From Bacillota bacterium (lineage in GTDB: Bacteria > Bacillota > Clostridia > Christensenellales > Aristaeellaceae), in the NCBI GenBank assembly GCA_023416585.1, contig JAEZHM010000131.1, forward strand, positions 1-64,000: DNA of 64,000 nucleotides, given 5' to 3'. The position numbers and the translations under genes were made by a program. The notes below the pieces were generated by a model that saw only the letters and a program-made list of their open reading frames with translations, made no database searches and was not told the origin of the DNA. Below, piece by piece: positions 16,088 through 25,930 of the stretch; the stretch's first letter is position 1, and each line of letters starts with the position of its first letter.

Positions 16088-18580
16088 TTATTCCTCGTTT
16101 CCGGTCTCGTTTCCGGCTCCGATTTCTGTCTCCGTTTCGGGTCCTGGGACGGCTTCCTCGTCCTCCTCGGCCTCGGCGCGGGCAACGCCCACCACCTGGC
16201 TGCCCTCGGCCACGCGCATCAGGCGCACGCCCTGGGTATTGCGGCCACAGACGCGGATATCGTCTACGCTGGTACGGATAATGGTGCCATCGTCGGTGAT
16301 GAGCAGGATGTCCTCGCCCGGCTGCACCAGCAGCTGCGCCGCCAGGGGGCCAGTTTTATCAGTTAAGTTCATAGCGATGATTCCCTTGCCGTTGCGGCCC
16401 TGCTCGCGGTATTCATCCACTTCGGTGCGCTTGCCAAAGCCGTTGGCGGTAATGCCCAGCACCTGCGCGCCATCCTCGATGACGGCCATGGAGATTACCG
16501 TGTCCCCATCATCCAGGCGCATGGAGCTGACGCCCATGCTGGACCGGCCTGTGGCGCGGATGTGTTCCTCGCTGAAGCGGATGGCCTTGCCCAGCCGGCT
16601 GCCAATGAGCAGCTCGCGCTTGCCGTCAGTGAGTTCTACGTCCACCAGCTCGTCGCTTTCCTTTAAGGTGATGGCGATGAGGCCATTCTTGCGCAGATTC
16701 GCAAACTCTTCCATCGGTGTCTTTTTGATCATGCCATCCCTGGTGGCCATCATCAGGTAATGGTCTTCGGTCTCATCAGGCATGGGGATCATGGTGGTGA
16801 CCTTTTCGCCGCCGGTCAATTGCAGCAGGTTCACTATGGCTGTGCCCCGCGCGGTGCGCCCGGCCTCCGGGATCTGGTAGCACTTTAACGTGTACACCCG
16901 GCCCAGGTTGGTAAAGAACATGATATCGTCATGGGTGTTCATAACGCGAAGCTGCTCGGCGTAGTCCTCTTCCCTGGTGGTCATGGCCATTACGCCCTTG
17001 CCGCCCCGGTTCTGGGCACGGTAGGTGTATTTGGGCAGGCGTTTGACATAGCCGTAATGGGTGAGCGTGACGACCATATCTTCCTGCTGGATGAGGTCCG
17101 CAACGTCGATCTCGCCTTCGATGGCGGTCAGCTCCGTGCGCCGGTCGTCGCCAAACTTGTCACGTATGGCGGATATCTCCTGCTTGATGACGTTCATGAG
17201 CAGCGTTTCATCCGCAAGGATTGCGCTCAGGTCCGCAATGGTCTTTTCCAGCTCTTGATATTCCTCTTGCAGCTTTTCCCGCTCCAAGCCCGTCAGCCGC
17301 CCCAGGCGCATGTCCAGGATGGCCTGGGCCTGTTTCTCGGAAAAGTCGAAGTTATCCATCAACGCCTGCCGGGCAGTGGCCGTATCCTTATTGGCGCGGA
17401 TGAGGCGCACGATCTCGTCGATATGGTCCAGGGCTTTCAATAAGCCTTCCAAGATGTGAGCGCGCTGCTGTGCTTTGTCCAGATCATACTTGGTACGGCG
17501 GGTGACGACATCCTTCTGATGCTGGATGTAGTGGTACAGCATTTCCCTAAGCGATAATACCTGCGGCTTGCCGTTCACCAGCGCCAGCATGTTCGCGCCG
17601 AATGTTTCCTGCATTTGGGTGTGCTTATAGAGGTAGTTTAAAACGATGGTTGGCTGCACATCTTTTTTCAGCTCAATCACCATGCGCATACCCTTGCGGT
17701 CGCTTTCGTCCCGGATGTCGGAAATGCCCTCCAGCCGCTTTTCATGCACCAGCTCGGCAATCTTCTCCACCAGCCGGGCCTTGTTCACCATATAAGGAAT
17801 TTCCGTAACCACAATGCGGTTACGGCCGTTTGGCATGGGTTCGATTTCCGACTTGGCACGGGTGATGATCCTTCCGCGGCCGGTATGGTAGGCCTCCCTT
17901 ATGCCGCTGCGGCCTAAAATTACGCCGCCGGTGGGGAAGTCGGGCCCCTTGATGTGCTCCATCAGGTCGTCCAGCGTGGCGTCAGGGTTGTCGATCATGC
18001 AGATGACGCCATTAATGACTTCCCTAAGATTGTGGGGCGGGATATTGGTAGCCATACCCACGGCAATGCCGCTGGAGCCATTGACAAGCAGGTTCGGGTA
18101 GCGGCTGGGGAGCACGGAGGGCTGCATTAGCGTTTCGTCGAAGTTGGGGTAGAAATCCACCGTGTCCTTATCGATTTCACCAAGCAGGTGAACGGAAAGC
18201 TTGCTCATGCGGGCTTCGGTGTAACGCATGGCGGCTGCGCCGTCGCCGTCTACCGAGCCAAAGTTGCCCTGGCCCTCCACCAGCATATACCTGGTGGAAA
18301 AATCCTGGGCAAGGCGTACCATGGCCTCGTATACCGCACTATCGCCGTGAGGGTGGTATTTACCCAGCACATCGCCCACGATGCGGGCGCACTTTCGGAA
18401 GGGCTTGTCGGGCGTCATGCCCAGCTCGTTCATGGCGTAGATAATGCGCCTGTGCACGGGTTTCAAACCGTCCCTCACATCAGGCAGCGCACGGTTGATG
18501 ATAACGGCCATGGCATAGGAAATAAATGACCGTTTTACCTCTTTCTCCAGGTCTATGGGAATCAAACGATCCTCGATCAT
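16088..18580 (-). CDS. gyrA: DNA gyrase subunit A
   Basis: Breaks and rejoins DNA in the gyrase A2B2 complex, which introduces negative supercoils. The protein is 830 residues. The catalytic tyrosine lies in AMRYTEARMSK near residue 119. The quinolone pocket reads HPHGDSAVYEAMVRLAQDFS with serine at the usual resistance position, so it looks wild type. The C-terminal six-bladed domain has a GyrA box in the form QNRGGKG, and the protein ends in a very acidic tail (EAEEDEEAVPGPE). It lies 36 bases after gyrB in one operon. Confidence 0.97.
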   Translation of the reverse strand: MIEDRLIPIDLEKEVKRSFISYAMAVIINRALPDVRDGLKPVHRRIIYAMNELGMTPDKPFRKCARIVGDVLGKYHPHGDSAVYEAMVRLAQDFSTRYMLVEGQGNFGSVDGDGAAAMRYTEARMSKLSVHLLGEIDKDTVDFYPNFDETLMQPSVLPSRYPNLLVNGSSGIAVGMATNIPPHNLREVINGVICMIDNPDATLDDLMEHIKGPDFPTGGVILGRSGIREAYHTGRGRIITRAKSEIEPMPNGRNRIVVTEIPYMVNKARLVEKIAELVHEKRLEGISDIRDESDRKGMRMVIELKKDVQPTIVLNYLYKHTQMQETFGANMLALVNGKPQVLSLREMLYHYIQHQKDVVTRRTKYDLDKAQQRAHILEGLLKALDHIDEIVRLIRANKDTATARQALMDNFDFSEKQAQAILDMRLGRLTGLEREKLQEEYQELEKTIADLSAILADETLLMNVIKQEISAIRDKFGDDRRTELTAIEGEIDVADLIQQEDMVVTLTHYGYVKRLPKYTYRAQNRGGKGVMAMTTREEDYAEQLRVMNTHDDIMFFTNLGRVYTLKCYQIPEAGRTARGTAIVNLLQLTGGEKVTTMIPMPDETEDHYLMMATRDGMIKKTPMEEFANLRKNGLIAITLKESDELVDVELTDGKRELLIGSRLGKAIRFSEEHIRATGRSSMGVSSMRLDDGDTVISMAVIEDGAQVLGITANGFGKRTEVDEYREQGRNGKGIIAMNLTDKTGPLAAQLLVQPGEDILLITDDGTIIRTSVDDIRVCGRNTQGVRLMRVAEGSQVVGVARAEAEEDEEAVPGPETETEIGAGNETGNEE

Positions 18581-18616
18581 GCTTTCACCTCAAGTACATA
18601 AGGATGAATCGGCGGA

Positions 18617-20608
18617 TTACACATCCAGATCCGTGACCAGCGTGGCGTTTTCCTCAATGAACTCTTTGCGCGGTTCCACCTTGTCGCCCATGAGAAGCGT
18701 AAACACCTCGTCGGCGGCCATGGCATCCTCTACGGTGATACGCATCATGGTGCGGGTCTCTGGGTTCATGGTGGTGGTCCACAACTGCTCGCTGCTCATT
18801 TCGCCAAGGCCCTTGTAACGCTGGATCTCCGGCTTTGGGTCCCGCCCGATGCGCTGCATAAGCTGCTCCAGCTCGGCGTCGTCGTAAACGTAGTATTCCT
18901 GCTTTTGCTTTGTCACCTTGTACAGCGGTGGCATGGCAATATACACATAGCCCTGTTCGATGAGCGGGCGCATGTAGCGGTAGAAGAATGTCAGCATGAG
19001 GATTCTGATGTGGCTTCCGTCTACATCGGCGTCCGTCATGCAGACGATGCGGTGATAACGCAGCTTATCCGGATTGAAATCATCGCCGATACCGCAGCCG
19101 AAAGCCGTGATCATGGCCTTGATTTCCGCATTGGACAAAGCTTTGTCCAGCCTGGTCTTTTCCACGTTAAGGATCTTGCCGCGAAGGGGAAGGATGGCTT
19201 GGAAGTGCCTGTCGCGGCCCGTTTTGGCGCTGCCGCCGGCGCTGTCGCCCTCTACCAGGTAGATTTCACACTTGCTGGGGTCGCGCTCGGAGCAGTCGGC
19301 CAGTTTGCCGGGCAAACTTGCAGATTCCAGCACTGTCTTGCGGCGGGTAAGGTCGCGGGCCTTGCGGGCGGCTTCCCTGGCCCGGGCGGCGCCGAGGCAC
19401 CTATCCATGATGGCCCTGGCGATGGAGGGGTTCTCCTCAAGATATGTGGAAAGCTGCTCGGCCACCAGGGAATCCACAATGCCTCGAACCTCGCTGGAGC
19501 CCAGCTTGCTCTTCGTCTGGCCTTCAAACTGGGGATCCATGAGCTTGACACTGACGATGGCGGTAAGGCTTTCCCGCACATCCTCGCCCTTTAAGTTGGC
19601 GTCGGCTTCCTTCAAAACCTTGTACTTGCGGCCGTAATCGTTGATGACGCGGGTGAGGGCTGTATTGAAGCCCATCAGGTGCGTGCCGCCTTCCGGTGTG
19701 TGAATGTTATTGGCAAAGGTATAAATATTTTCTGTATAGCTGTCGTTGTACTGCAGCGCGACCTCCGCCGTTGTCGTGCCCCGGACACCCTCGACATAAA
19801 TGGGCTCGGGGAAAAGCACTTCCTTGTTGCGGTTCAGATATTTTACAAACTCCCGAATGCCGCCCTCGTAACAATAGTTTTTTTCAACAGGTTCCTCAGG
19901 GCGCTCGTCCCGTAAAATAATGCGCACGCCCTTGTTCAAAAAGGCCATCTCCCGCATGCGGGTGGTGAGCACGTCGAACTGGAAATCGCCCGTCTCAAAC
20001 ACTCCGTCGGGGTTTTCATCGCTTTTCACATCCGGCCAGAACTGTATGGTAGTGCCTGTCTTATCCGTTGTGCCTGTCACCTTCAGGTCATAAAGGACCT
20101 TGCCACGGGCATACTCCTGCTGATAAATTTTCCCGTCCTGATAAACGAGCACCATCAGTTTGCCGCTCAGGGCGTTCACCACGGATGCGCCTACGCCGTG
20201 CAGCCCGCCGGATACCTTGTACCCTTCGCCGCCAAACTTGCCGCCGGCGTGAAGCATGGTCAAACAGACCTCCACCGCGGGCCGGCCTATTTTGTGATGG
20301 ATGCCTACCGGGAAGCCGCGGCCGTTGTCTATGACGCTGACGCTGCCATCCTTCTGGATAGTGACCAGTATCTGCGTGCAGAAGCCCGCCAGTGCCTCGT
20401 CGATAGAATTGTCTACGATCTCGTACACCAGATGGTGCAGACCACGAACGTCGGTGGAGCCGATGTACATGCCTGGCCGTTTGCGTACAGCCTCCAGCCC
20501 CTCCAGCACCTGGATCTGCGTTTCATCATAATGGTTTACATGACCCGTATCCTGGCCGCCTCCCGGAGGCGGGCCAAGGGGATTTTTCTCAATGGGATGC
20601 TCCGACAT
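18617..20608 (-). CDS. gyrB: DNA gyrase subunit B
   Basis: ATPase subunit of gyrase, 663 residues. The GHKL ATP-binding domain has EIVDNSIDEALAGFC and DNGRGFPVGIH. The Toprim domain has EGDSAGGSAKTGRDR and MTDADVDGSHIR. The C-terminal RYKGLGEMSSEQLWTTTMNP motif contacts GyrA. The ATG at 20608 is preferred to the in-frame GTG at 20617 because AGGTGAT lies four bases before it. The remB gene ends 15 bases upstream, so remB-gyrB-gyrA is one transcription unit. Confidence 0.97.
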   Translation of the reverse strand: MSEHPIEKNPLGPPPGGGQDTGHVNHYDETQIQVLEGLEAVRKRPGMYIGSTDVRGLHHLVYEIVDNSIDEALAGFCTQILVTIQKDGSVSVIDNGRGFPVGIHHKIGRPAVEVCLTMLHAGGKFGGEGYKVSGGLHGVGASVVNALSGKLMVLVYQDGKIYQQEYARGKVLYDLKVTGTTDKTGTTIQFWPDVKSDENPDGVFETGDFQFDVLTTRMREMAFLNKGVRIILRDERPEEPVEKNYCYEGGIREFVKYLNRNKEVLFPEPIYVEGVRGTTTAEVALQYNDSYTENIYTFANNIHTPEGGTHLMGFNTALTRVINDYGRKYKVLKEADANLKGEDVRESLTAIVSVKLMDPQFEGQTKSKLGSSEVRGIVDSLVAEQLSTYLEENPSIARAIMDRCLGAARAREAARKARDLTRRKTVLESASLPGKLADCSERDPSKCEIYLVEGDSAGGSAKTGRDRHFQAILPLRGKILNVEKTRLDKALSNAEIKAMITAFGCGIGDDFNPDKLRYHRIVCMTDADVDGSHIRILMLTFFYRYMRPLIEQGYVYIAMPPLYKVTKQKQEYYVYDDAELEQLMQRIGRDPKPEIQRYKGLGEMSSEQLWTTTMNPETRTMMRITVEDAMAADEVFTLLMGDKVEPRKEFIEENATLVTDLDV

Positions 20609-20623
20609 AAAGATCACCTGCGC

Positions 20624-20875
20624 TTACTTGAAATTTGCATGGACACGGCGGACCAAGGTCCTGACCGAAAGGGGAGAGAGATAGCACCATTGCCCGCTCT
20701 TTTCCTGAACCAGAACCAGAGACTTGGCAGGCTCCCCCAGGGATTGGAGATGCCCCGATGCCTTGATGCCCATCAGCAGTGATTGCGTGTCCCTCGTCTT
20801 TTCCAGGCTGAGATCAATGAGAGCAACCACCTGTGAAAAGGGAATGCTACGGCCGGAACCCAGGTGCAGCATCAT
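20624..20875 (-). CDS. remB: RemB-like DUF370 protein
   Basis: An 83-residue protein beginning MMLHLGSGRSIPFSQVVALI, the DUF370 pattern of RemA/RemB. In Bacillus subtilis remB (yaaB) sits immediately before gyrB and the family controls extracellular matrix genes by binding DNA. The same position here supports the call. The start is set at 20875, eight bases after GGTGA. The longer frame to 20914 is rejected because its ATG overlaps the -10 box TATAAT. recF, usually next upstream, is absent. A role in matrix control is inferred from the family. Confidence 0.85.
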   Translation of the reverse strand: MMLHLGSGRSIPFSQVVALIDLSLEKTRDTQSLLMGIKASGHLQSLGEPAKSLVLVQEKSGQWCYLSPLSVRTLVRRVHANFK

Positions 20876-20912
20876 GACATTTTTCACCGCCTGACAAAAA
20901 ATCCGACCACTC

Positions 20913-20921
20913 ATTATACCA
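20913..20921 (-). promoter_or_regulatory. remB-gyrB-gyrA promoter
   Basis: Extended -10 box TGGTATAAT on the minus strand (20921-20913), about 40 bases before the remB start. No good -35 is seen. The mnmG promoter uses the same extended -10 in the opposite direction. Confidence 0.7.
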
Positions 20922-21024
20922 TTTTGGCGGCAAAAAGAAAAGGGTTTCTTCTTATATAAATGCAGATTTGATTTTGTCTCATGTTGCCAAATTATGTTAA
21001 AACTTTAGGGAGCATTTTGTCCCT

Positions 21025-21052
21025 TTGCATGCAGGGTTGTGCGTGGTATAAT
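21025..21052 (+). promoter_or_regulatory. mnmG promoter
   Basis: TTGCAT (21025-21030), 16 bases, extended -10 TGGTATAAT (21044-21052). The start codon is 35 bases downstream. Divergent from the gyrase operon promoter. Confidence 0.75.
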
Positions 21053-21086
21053 AAATGCGTTTTGATTTGGAAAGGTGGGATGATAA

Positions 21087-22952
21087 ATGGCCTGTCAGCT
21101 GGTTGTTGTGGGCGCGGGGCACGCGGGCTGTGAAGCCGCGCTGGCGGCTGCCCGCATGGGTATTCCCACACTTTTATATACGCTAAACATCGACGCTATC
21201 GCTTTGATGGCCTGCAATCCCGTGATTGGCGGCACATCCAAGGGCCACTTGGTCCGGGAGTTGGATGCGCTGGGCGGTGAGATGGGCAGGGCCATCGACG
21301 ATACATTTTTGCAAAGCCGCATGCTCAACCGGGGAAAAGGACCGGCCGTATACAGCCTGCGCGCCCAGGCGGACAAGCAGGCTTATCAAAACCGTATGCG
21401 GGCAGCCTTGTTTTCGCAGGAGAACCTCACCGTTCGCCAAGGGGAAATATCCCGTATCCTGACATCAAATGGACAGATTTCCGGCATCGAAACCACTACC
21501 GGCGAACATGTATCCTGTAAAGCCGTGATCATCGCCACCGGCGTGTATTTGAAGAGCCGGATCATTATCGGCGAAACCCATTGGAACGGCGGGCCCCAGG
21601 GGCTGCTGGCCGCCAACCATCTTTCTGATGCGCTTTTAGACCTGGGCTTTGAACTGCGCAGGTTTAAAACGGGTACGCCGGCACGCGTGGATGTGCGGTC
21701 CATAGATTTTTCCAAAATGGAGCCTCAGCCAGGTGACGAGCCGGTGACGCCCTTTTCATTTTTGACGGATAAGAAGCTTACCAACCGGATGCAGTGCTAC
21801 CTTACCTGGACCAACGAGCGCACGCATCAAATCATCCGGGAGAATTTGCACCGCGCACCCATGTACAGGGGCGACATCAAGGGTACCGGCGCCAGGTACT
21901 GCCCCAGTATTGAAGACAAGATCAACCGCTTTGCCGATAAGGACCGGCACCAGATTTTTTTGGAGCCGGAGGGTTTAAATAGCTTTGAGTGGTACGTGCA
22001 GGGCATGTCCTCCAGTATGCCGGAGGATGTGCAGTGGCTGATGTATCGTAGCGTTCCCGGTCTGGAAAACGCAATCCTGACCAGGCTGGCTTACGCCATT
22101 GAATATGACTGCATCGATTCCAGGCAATTAAAACATACGCTGGAGTCTTTGTCCATACCCGGCCTGTACTTTGCCGGGCAGGTGAATGGCACCTCAGGCT
22201 ATGAGGAGGCAGCCGCCCAGGGGCTGCTCACCGGCATCAACGCCGCGCTGAGGCTGAAGGAAAAAGAACCGCTGATTATCACCAGGGATATGGCCTATAT
22301 CGGCGTGCTGGCGGATGACCTGACTACCAAGGGCACCGACGAGCCGTACCGGATGATGACCAGCCGTGCCGAGCACCGCTTGTATCTGCGCCAGGATAAT
22401 GCCGACCTGCGCCTGACGGAACTTGGCTACAAGGCCGGTCTTGCCGGCGAGGAGCGGATGCGCCGCATGGAATCAAAGGCGCGGGAAACGCAGGCTTTGC
22501 GGGAAACGCTGGCTTCCATTTCCCTGCCTCCCACGAAAGAGCGGGAAGAGCTGCTCAAAGCCCTTGGCGAGCCGCCCTGCCCAGGCACACTTACCGGGGA
22601 GGAGCTTTTGCGCCGGCCGGGGGTCACGTTTGCCCATATGCAGACTCTTGTGCCGGAGCTGCAATCTGCTTCTCCTGAAGCTTCAGAGCAGGCTGAAATC
22701 TCCGTCAAGTATGATGGATACCTGCGCAAGCAGGAATCTCAACTGTCAAAAGCGAGAGCCATGGAAAACGCGCTGCTGCCTTTAGATGCGCCGTATCTCA
22801 CCATGGACGCTTTGCGCATCGAGGCCCGCCAGAAGCTATCCAAACAACGGCCCCGCTCCCTGGGCCAGGCTGCCCGCATACCCGGCGTGTCCCCGGCGGA
22901 CATCGCCGTGCTCATGGTCTGGCTGGGCCGGCACGAACGGGAGAAACGATAA
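21087..22952 (+). CDS. mnmG: tRNA uridine-5-carboxymethylaminomethyl modification enzyme MnmG
   Basis: With MnmE, this FAD protein modifies uridine 34 of tRNAs reading split codon boxes. The 621-residue length is normal. VVVGAGHAGCEAALAAARMG binds FAD, and GGTSKGHLVRELDALGGEMG, the RGKGPAVYSLRAQADK segment and the C-terminal SPADIAVLMVWLGR are family hallmarks. AAAGGTGG (21071-21078) precedes the ATG. Its usual partners mnmE and rsmG are not beside it, and it is divergent from remB-gyrBA. A hairpin follows closely. Confidence 0.96.
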   Translation: MACQLVVVGAGHAGCEAALAAARMGIPTLLYTLNIDAIALMACNPVIGGTSKGHLVRELDALGGEMGRAIDDTFLQSRMLNRGKGPAVYSLRAQADKQAYQNRMRAALFSQENLTVRQGEISRILTSNGQISGIETTTGEHVSCKAVIIATGVYLKSRIIIGETHWNGGPQGLLAANHLSDALLDLGFELRRFKTGTPARVDVRSIDFSKMEPQPGDEPVTPFSFLTDKKLTNRMQCYLTWTNERTHQIIRENLHRAPMYRGDIKGTGARYCPSIEDKINRFADKDRHQIFLEPEGLNSFEWYVQGMSSSMPEDVQWLMYRSVPGLENAILTRLAYAIEYDCIDSRQLKHTLESLSIPGLYFAGQVNGTSGYEEAAAQGLLTGINAALRLKEKEPLIITRDMAYIGVLADDLTTKGTDEPYRMMTSRAEHRLYLRQDNADLRLTELGYKAGLAGEERMRRMESKARETQALRETLASISLPPTKEREELLKALGEPPCPGTLTGEELLRRPGVTFAHMQTLVPELQSASPEASEQAEISVKYDGYLRKQESQLSKARAMENALLPLDAPYLTMDALRIEARQKLSKQRPRSLGQAARIPGVSPADIAVLMVWLGRHEREKR

Positions 22953-22960
22953 AATTTAGC

Positions 22961-22994
22961 GGGAGGAGCCTCTTTTGAAAAAGAGGCCCCTCCC
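22961..22994 (+). terminator. A/T-core hairpin after mnmG
   Basis: GGGAGGAGCCTCTTTT pairs with AAAAGAGGCCCCTCCC (one mismatch) eight bases after the mnmG stop. Same design as the hairpins at 16041, 30474, 43370 and 47130. Confidence 0.7.
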
Positions 22995-23090
22995 GTACCC
23001 ACCCCAAGAAAACTTTATATGGGATAAGTCAAGTATTATTGTTTAAACAGATAAGTGAGAATACATTGAAGTGTTATTATACTTTTAGAA

Positions 23091-23262
23091 GATGGTCTCC
23101 GAAGGTTTCCAAAGGCTCCGAAACCCCGACCCCGCCAGTGGCGGAAATGGGAGGGGTGGAGGAGGCCTGCGAAAAGGAGCAGTGCGAGCGGAGCGAAGCA
23201 ATGCGACTATTGAGTAGGTCGGACCGACCGGAAAGCCCTTGGTCGCACCCGCAGGTGCGAAA
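23091..23262 (+). repeat. Structured repeat, long form (copy D)
   Basis: Opening arm CCAAAGGCT and closing GCCCTTGG, with GACCGGAAA before the closing arm as in the short forms. The second hairpin is TCGCACCCGCAGGTGCGA (A-T pair). It shares the CCCCGACCCCGCCAGTGGCG stretch with copy A. It fills most of the gap between mnmG and the next gene, in the same direction as both. Confidence 0.85.
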
Positions 23263-23315
23263 CTCTTAAAGCATAAACATATGCAGCTTGTGTAAATATG
23301 AAGGGAGCCTATCTC

Positions 23316-24242
23316 ATGCCTTCCTCACAAAAGAAAGCCTATTTGCTGGTGATCCTGGGCGTTGTGATGGTATCCTACAGCGGGCCACTGGTGAAGGGAG
23401 CGCTTTTGCAAGACGCGACCCCGGTTACCGTGGCCTTTTTGCGCATGCTCTTTTCCGGGCTGCTTTTGCTGCCCTTCTCGTTGCGCAAGCGGGAGGGGGA
23501 AGAACGTTCCTCCTTATCTGCGGTGCTGCACGCGCCTTTTCGCGAACTCTTCTTCGGCGTGCTGGCTGCCGTTTTCCTGGCGTTACACTATTATACATGG
23601 ATGACGTCGCTCAAGAGCACCAGCACATTTGCCTCGGTGGCGCTGGTATGCACCCAGCCCTTGTTTGTGGCGGCCTTTTCGGGCCTTTTGCTGCATGAGC
23701 CGATGCAAAAATCGGCTAGGCCCGGGGCACTGGTGGCTTTGCTTGGCGCGCTTTTGATCGGCGCTAACAGCCTGGGCGGTTTTGGCGGGAATATCGGTGG
23801 AGATTTGATGGCGCTGCTTGGCGCGGTGGCCATGGCCGGCCATTGGCTGTGCGGACGCCATGCACGCAAAAGTATGCCCGCGCTGGGCTATACCGTGTTC
23901 GTTTATTTGACCACGGCCTGTATATTGGCCCTTTTACTGCCGCTTGGCGGGGGCTTCCGCCTGCCCGGCGGATCGGTCTGGTATCTTTGTGGCCTGGTAC
24001 TGGGTTGCACGCTGCTGGGCCATGCGGTATTCACCTATACTTTGGGGTCGGTCAGCGCCCATGTGGTGTCCTTCGCATTGCTGGGGGAACCAGTGGGGGC
24101 CATGCTCTGGGCACTGTTGATGTTTGATGAAAGGCCCGGTGCGCTGCTGCTCATCGGCGGCGCCGTGGTGCTGTTGGGGTTGTTTGTGTATTTGAAAGCG
24201 CAAACAAGCCGCGATGCGAAGTATATAAAAACCTCTGTATAG
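23316..24242 (+). CDS. EamA/DMT-family transporter
   Basis: A 308-residue integral membrane protein with about ten hydrophobic helices in two EamA repeats, the layout of drug/metabolite exporters. The first repeat begins with VILGVVMVSYSGPLVKGALL and contains TPVTVAFLRMLFSGLLLLP; the second contains SFALLGEPVGAMLWALLMFDE. AAGGGAG (23301-23307) sits eight bases before the ATG at 23316, which is therefore preferred to the ATG at 23298. The AEC-type transporter follows 32 bases downstream. The substrate is unknown. Confidence 0.88.
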   Translation: MPSSQKKAYLLVILGVVMVSYSGPLVKGALLQDATPVTVAFLRMLFSGLLLLPFSLRKREGEERSSLSAVLHAPFRELFFGVLAAVFLALHYYTWMTSLKSTSTFASVALVCTQPLFVAAFSGLLLHEPMQKSARPGALVALLGALLIGANSLGGFGGNIGGDLMALLGAVAMAGHWLCGRHARKSMPALGYTVFVYLTTACILALLLPLGGGFRLPGGSVWYLCGLVLGCTLLGHAVFTYTLGSVSAHVVSFALLGEPVGAMLWALLMFDERPGALLLIGGAVVLLGLFVYLKAQTSRDAKYIKTSV

Positions 24243-24274
24243 TCTTTTACTATATCGGGAAGGGAAGGGGACCA

Positions 24275-25213
24275 TTGGAGAATTTGATCGTATCAGCCCA
24301 GGTGGTGCTTCCGCTGCTGCTGATGATGATGGTAGGCGTGGGCGTCAGACGGTGCGGGCTGGCTGATGAAGCGGTACTGCGCAAAGTGGATACCATTGCT
24401 TTCCGCATTTTTTTGCCTGTCCTCCTTTTTCAAAACCTGTATACGGTAGATTTGAACCAGGCTTTCAATCCAGGACTTATAGGCTATACCATTGCCTGCG
24501 TCTTTTTGACTTTTGGTTTATCGATGGTATTGATCCCCAAGTTTGAAAAGGATGACAAAAAGCGCGCGTCCATTATCCAGGCCATTATCCGCAGTAATTT
24601 CTTGATCTTTGGGCTGGCGATCGCCGTTTCGTTGTATGGGGAAGGAAATGCCGCTTCCGTGGCCTTGCTGGGGAGTGTTTTTGTGCCACTGAGCAACGCA
24701 CTGGCCGTTTTTATTTTGGAATACTTTCGCATGGGAAAGGTGAGCGCCAGGCATATTGCCATGAGCATTATCAAAAATCCGCTGGTGATCGCCGCAATCC
24801 TTGGCATTGTTGTGCTGGTACTTCGCATTCCTGTTCCCGTTGTGTTAAAAAAAACCATCAAGGATATGTCCGCAGTGGCGACGCCTTTGTGCCTTTTAAC
24901 GCTGGGCGGTTCTCTTCACGCATCAGACACCAAAGAAAATACAAAGCAGATCACCCTTGGGCTTTTTGCCCGCATGGTGCTGGTGCCCGGTATTTTTCTG
25001 CCCGTGGCGGTACTGCTGGGGTTCAGGGGTGAAGCGCTGCTGGGCCTGATGGTTTTGTTTGCGTCGCCTACCGCCGTTTCCAGCTATACCATGGCCCAGC
25101 AGATGGGCGCGGATGGGAAGCTGGCAGGGCAGCTGGTGGCCTTCACTACCGTTGCGTCACTTGTGACGATCTTTCTGTTTGTGTTCCTGTTCAAGCAGCT
25201 TGGATATTTGTAA
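24275..25213 (+). CDS. AEC-family (auxin efflux carrier-like) transporter
   Basis: A 312-residue membrane protein with about ten helices of the AEC superfamily, whose bacterial members move organic acids such as malate. LPLLLMMMVGVGVRRCGLAD at the N-terminus and SPTAVSSYTMAQQMGADGKLAGQLVAFTT-type sequence near the C-terminus are family signatures. The start is TTG at 24275 after an AAGGGAAGGGG tract. It follows the EamA gene by 32 bases and may share its transcript. The substrate is not predictable. Confidence 0.88.
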   Translation: MENLIVSAQVVLPLLLMMMVGVGVRRCGLADEAVLRKVDTIAFRIFLPVLLFQNLYTVDLNQAFNPGLIGYTIACVFLTFGLSMVLIPKFEKDDKKRASIIQAIIRSNFLIFGLAIAVSLYGEGNAASVALLGSVFVPLSNALAVFILEYFRMGKVSARHIAMSIIKNPLVIAAILGIVVLVLRIPVPVVLKKTIKDMSAVATPLCLLTLGGSLHASDTKENTKQITLGLFARMVLVPGIFLPVAVLLGFRGEALLGLMVLFASPTAVSSYTMAQQMGADGKLAGQLVAFTTVASLVTIFLFVFLFKQLGYL

Positions 25214-25263
25214 AAGGCTTGATATATCGAATTGTTACATATCAGGGATAGATATTTGTTGCT

Positions 25264-25272
25264 TGGTATAAT
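25264..25272 (+). promoter_or_regulatory. Extended -10 promoter of the secreted protein gene
   Basis: TGGTATAAT (25264-25272) lies 71 bases before the ATG at 25344. No clear -35 is visible. Confidence 0.55.
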
Positions 25273-25343
25273 ACAATATATGGATGAAAAGGAGATGTTT
25301 ATCTACTTCGTTTCCTTTATGGACAAGGAGAGGAGAGCGGAAG

Positions 25344-25907
25344 ATGGTAAAGGAATTTAAAAGGTATGCGGCACTTAGCTTGGTCATTCTGCTGGTTGTG
25401 TGCGCTTTGGCCGCGCAGGCGGAAAATGTGGTTTCCAAACCTGGTGATATGGCCGGCCAGGATGACGGCGTTTTCCGGTACCGGGAGAACGGAGCGGAGG
25501 AAAAGGTGGACGTGACCTTGATAGAAGAGGAGCAAATGCCGGAGCGCTTTTCCTACCATGTCACAAGCCATGACGCAAAGATCAAATACTGTGTGCCAAG
25601 CGCAAGGATGGGAAGCATTTCAGTTGGCGAATCGAATGCTGCGGAAATGAAACTGGTCTTAATCGGCGGCAAGCAGGAATGCCGTATCTATTTTGACAGG
25701 GAATTTGAATTTGTGTACGAACCCAGTATTGGTATAGGAACGAAGGCCTTCGGGGATGAGATCCAGCTTGATTTTTACTTGGAGAATGGCCAATGGATCT
25801 GCAAAAAAACGGTATCTTTGAGCTTTGGTTTTGATATACCGCATGATAACCGCAATATAGAAGGCGGATGGAGAGAACTTGGCTCGGCTTTCAGTTTGAG
25901 AAACTAG
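25344..25907 (+). CDS. Secreted protein of unknown function
   Basis: A 187-residue protein with a clear N-terminal signal peptide (basic MVKEFKRY, hydrophobic ALSLVILLVVCALAAQA, then a probable cleavage site AQA-EN). The mature part is beta-strand-like with no cysteine pattern or domain I recognise. The ATG at 25344 follows a double AAGGAG/AGGAGAG site; the upstream ATG at 25284 lies before that site. It has its own promoter and terminator, so it is a single-gene unit. Confidence 0.75.
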   Translation: MVKEFKRYAALSLVILLVVCALAAQAENVVSKPGDMAGQDDGVFRYRENGAEEKVDVTLIEEEQMPERFSYHVTSHDAKIKYCVPSARMGSISVGESNAAEMKLVLIGGKQECRIYFDREFEFVYEPSIGIGTKAFGDEIQLDFYLENGQWICKKTVSLSFGFDIPHDNRNIEGGWRELGSAFSLRN

Positions 25908-25930
25908 ATCTACACTCGCATATAAAAAGG

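Noticed and set aside
18905..19594. 229-residue plus-strand open frame
   Set aside because: Antisense shadow of gyrB.
20915..21086. Replication origin beside gyrB and mnmG
   Set aside because: gyrBA, remB and mnmG often lie near oriC, but dnaA, dnaN and recF are absent and no cluster of DnaA boxes is visible.
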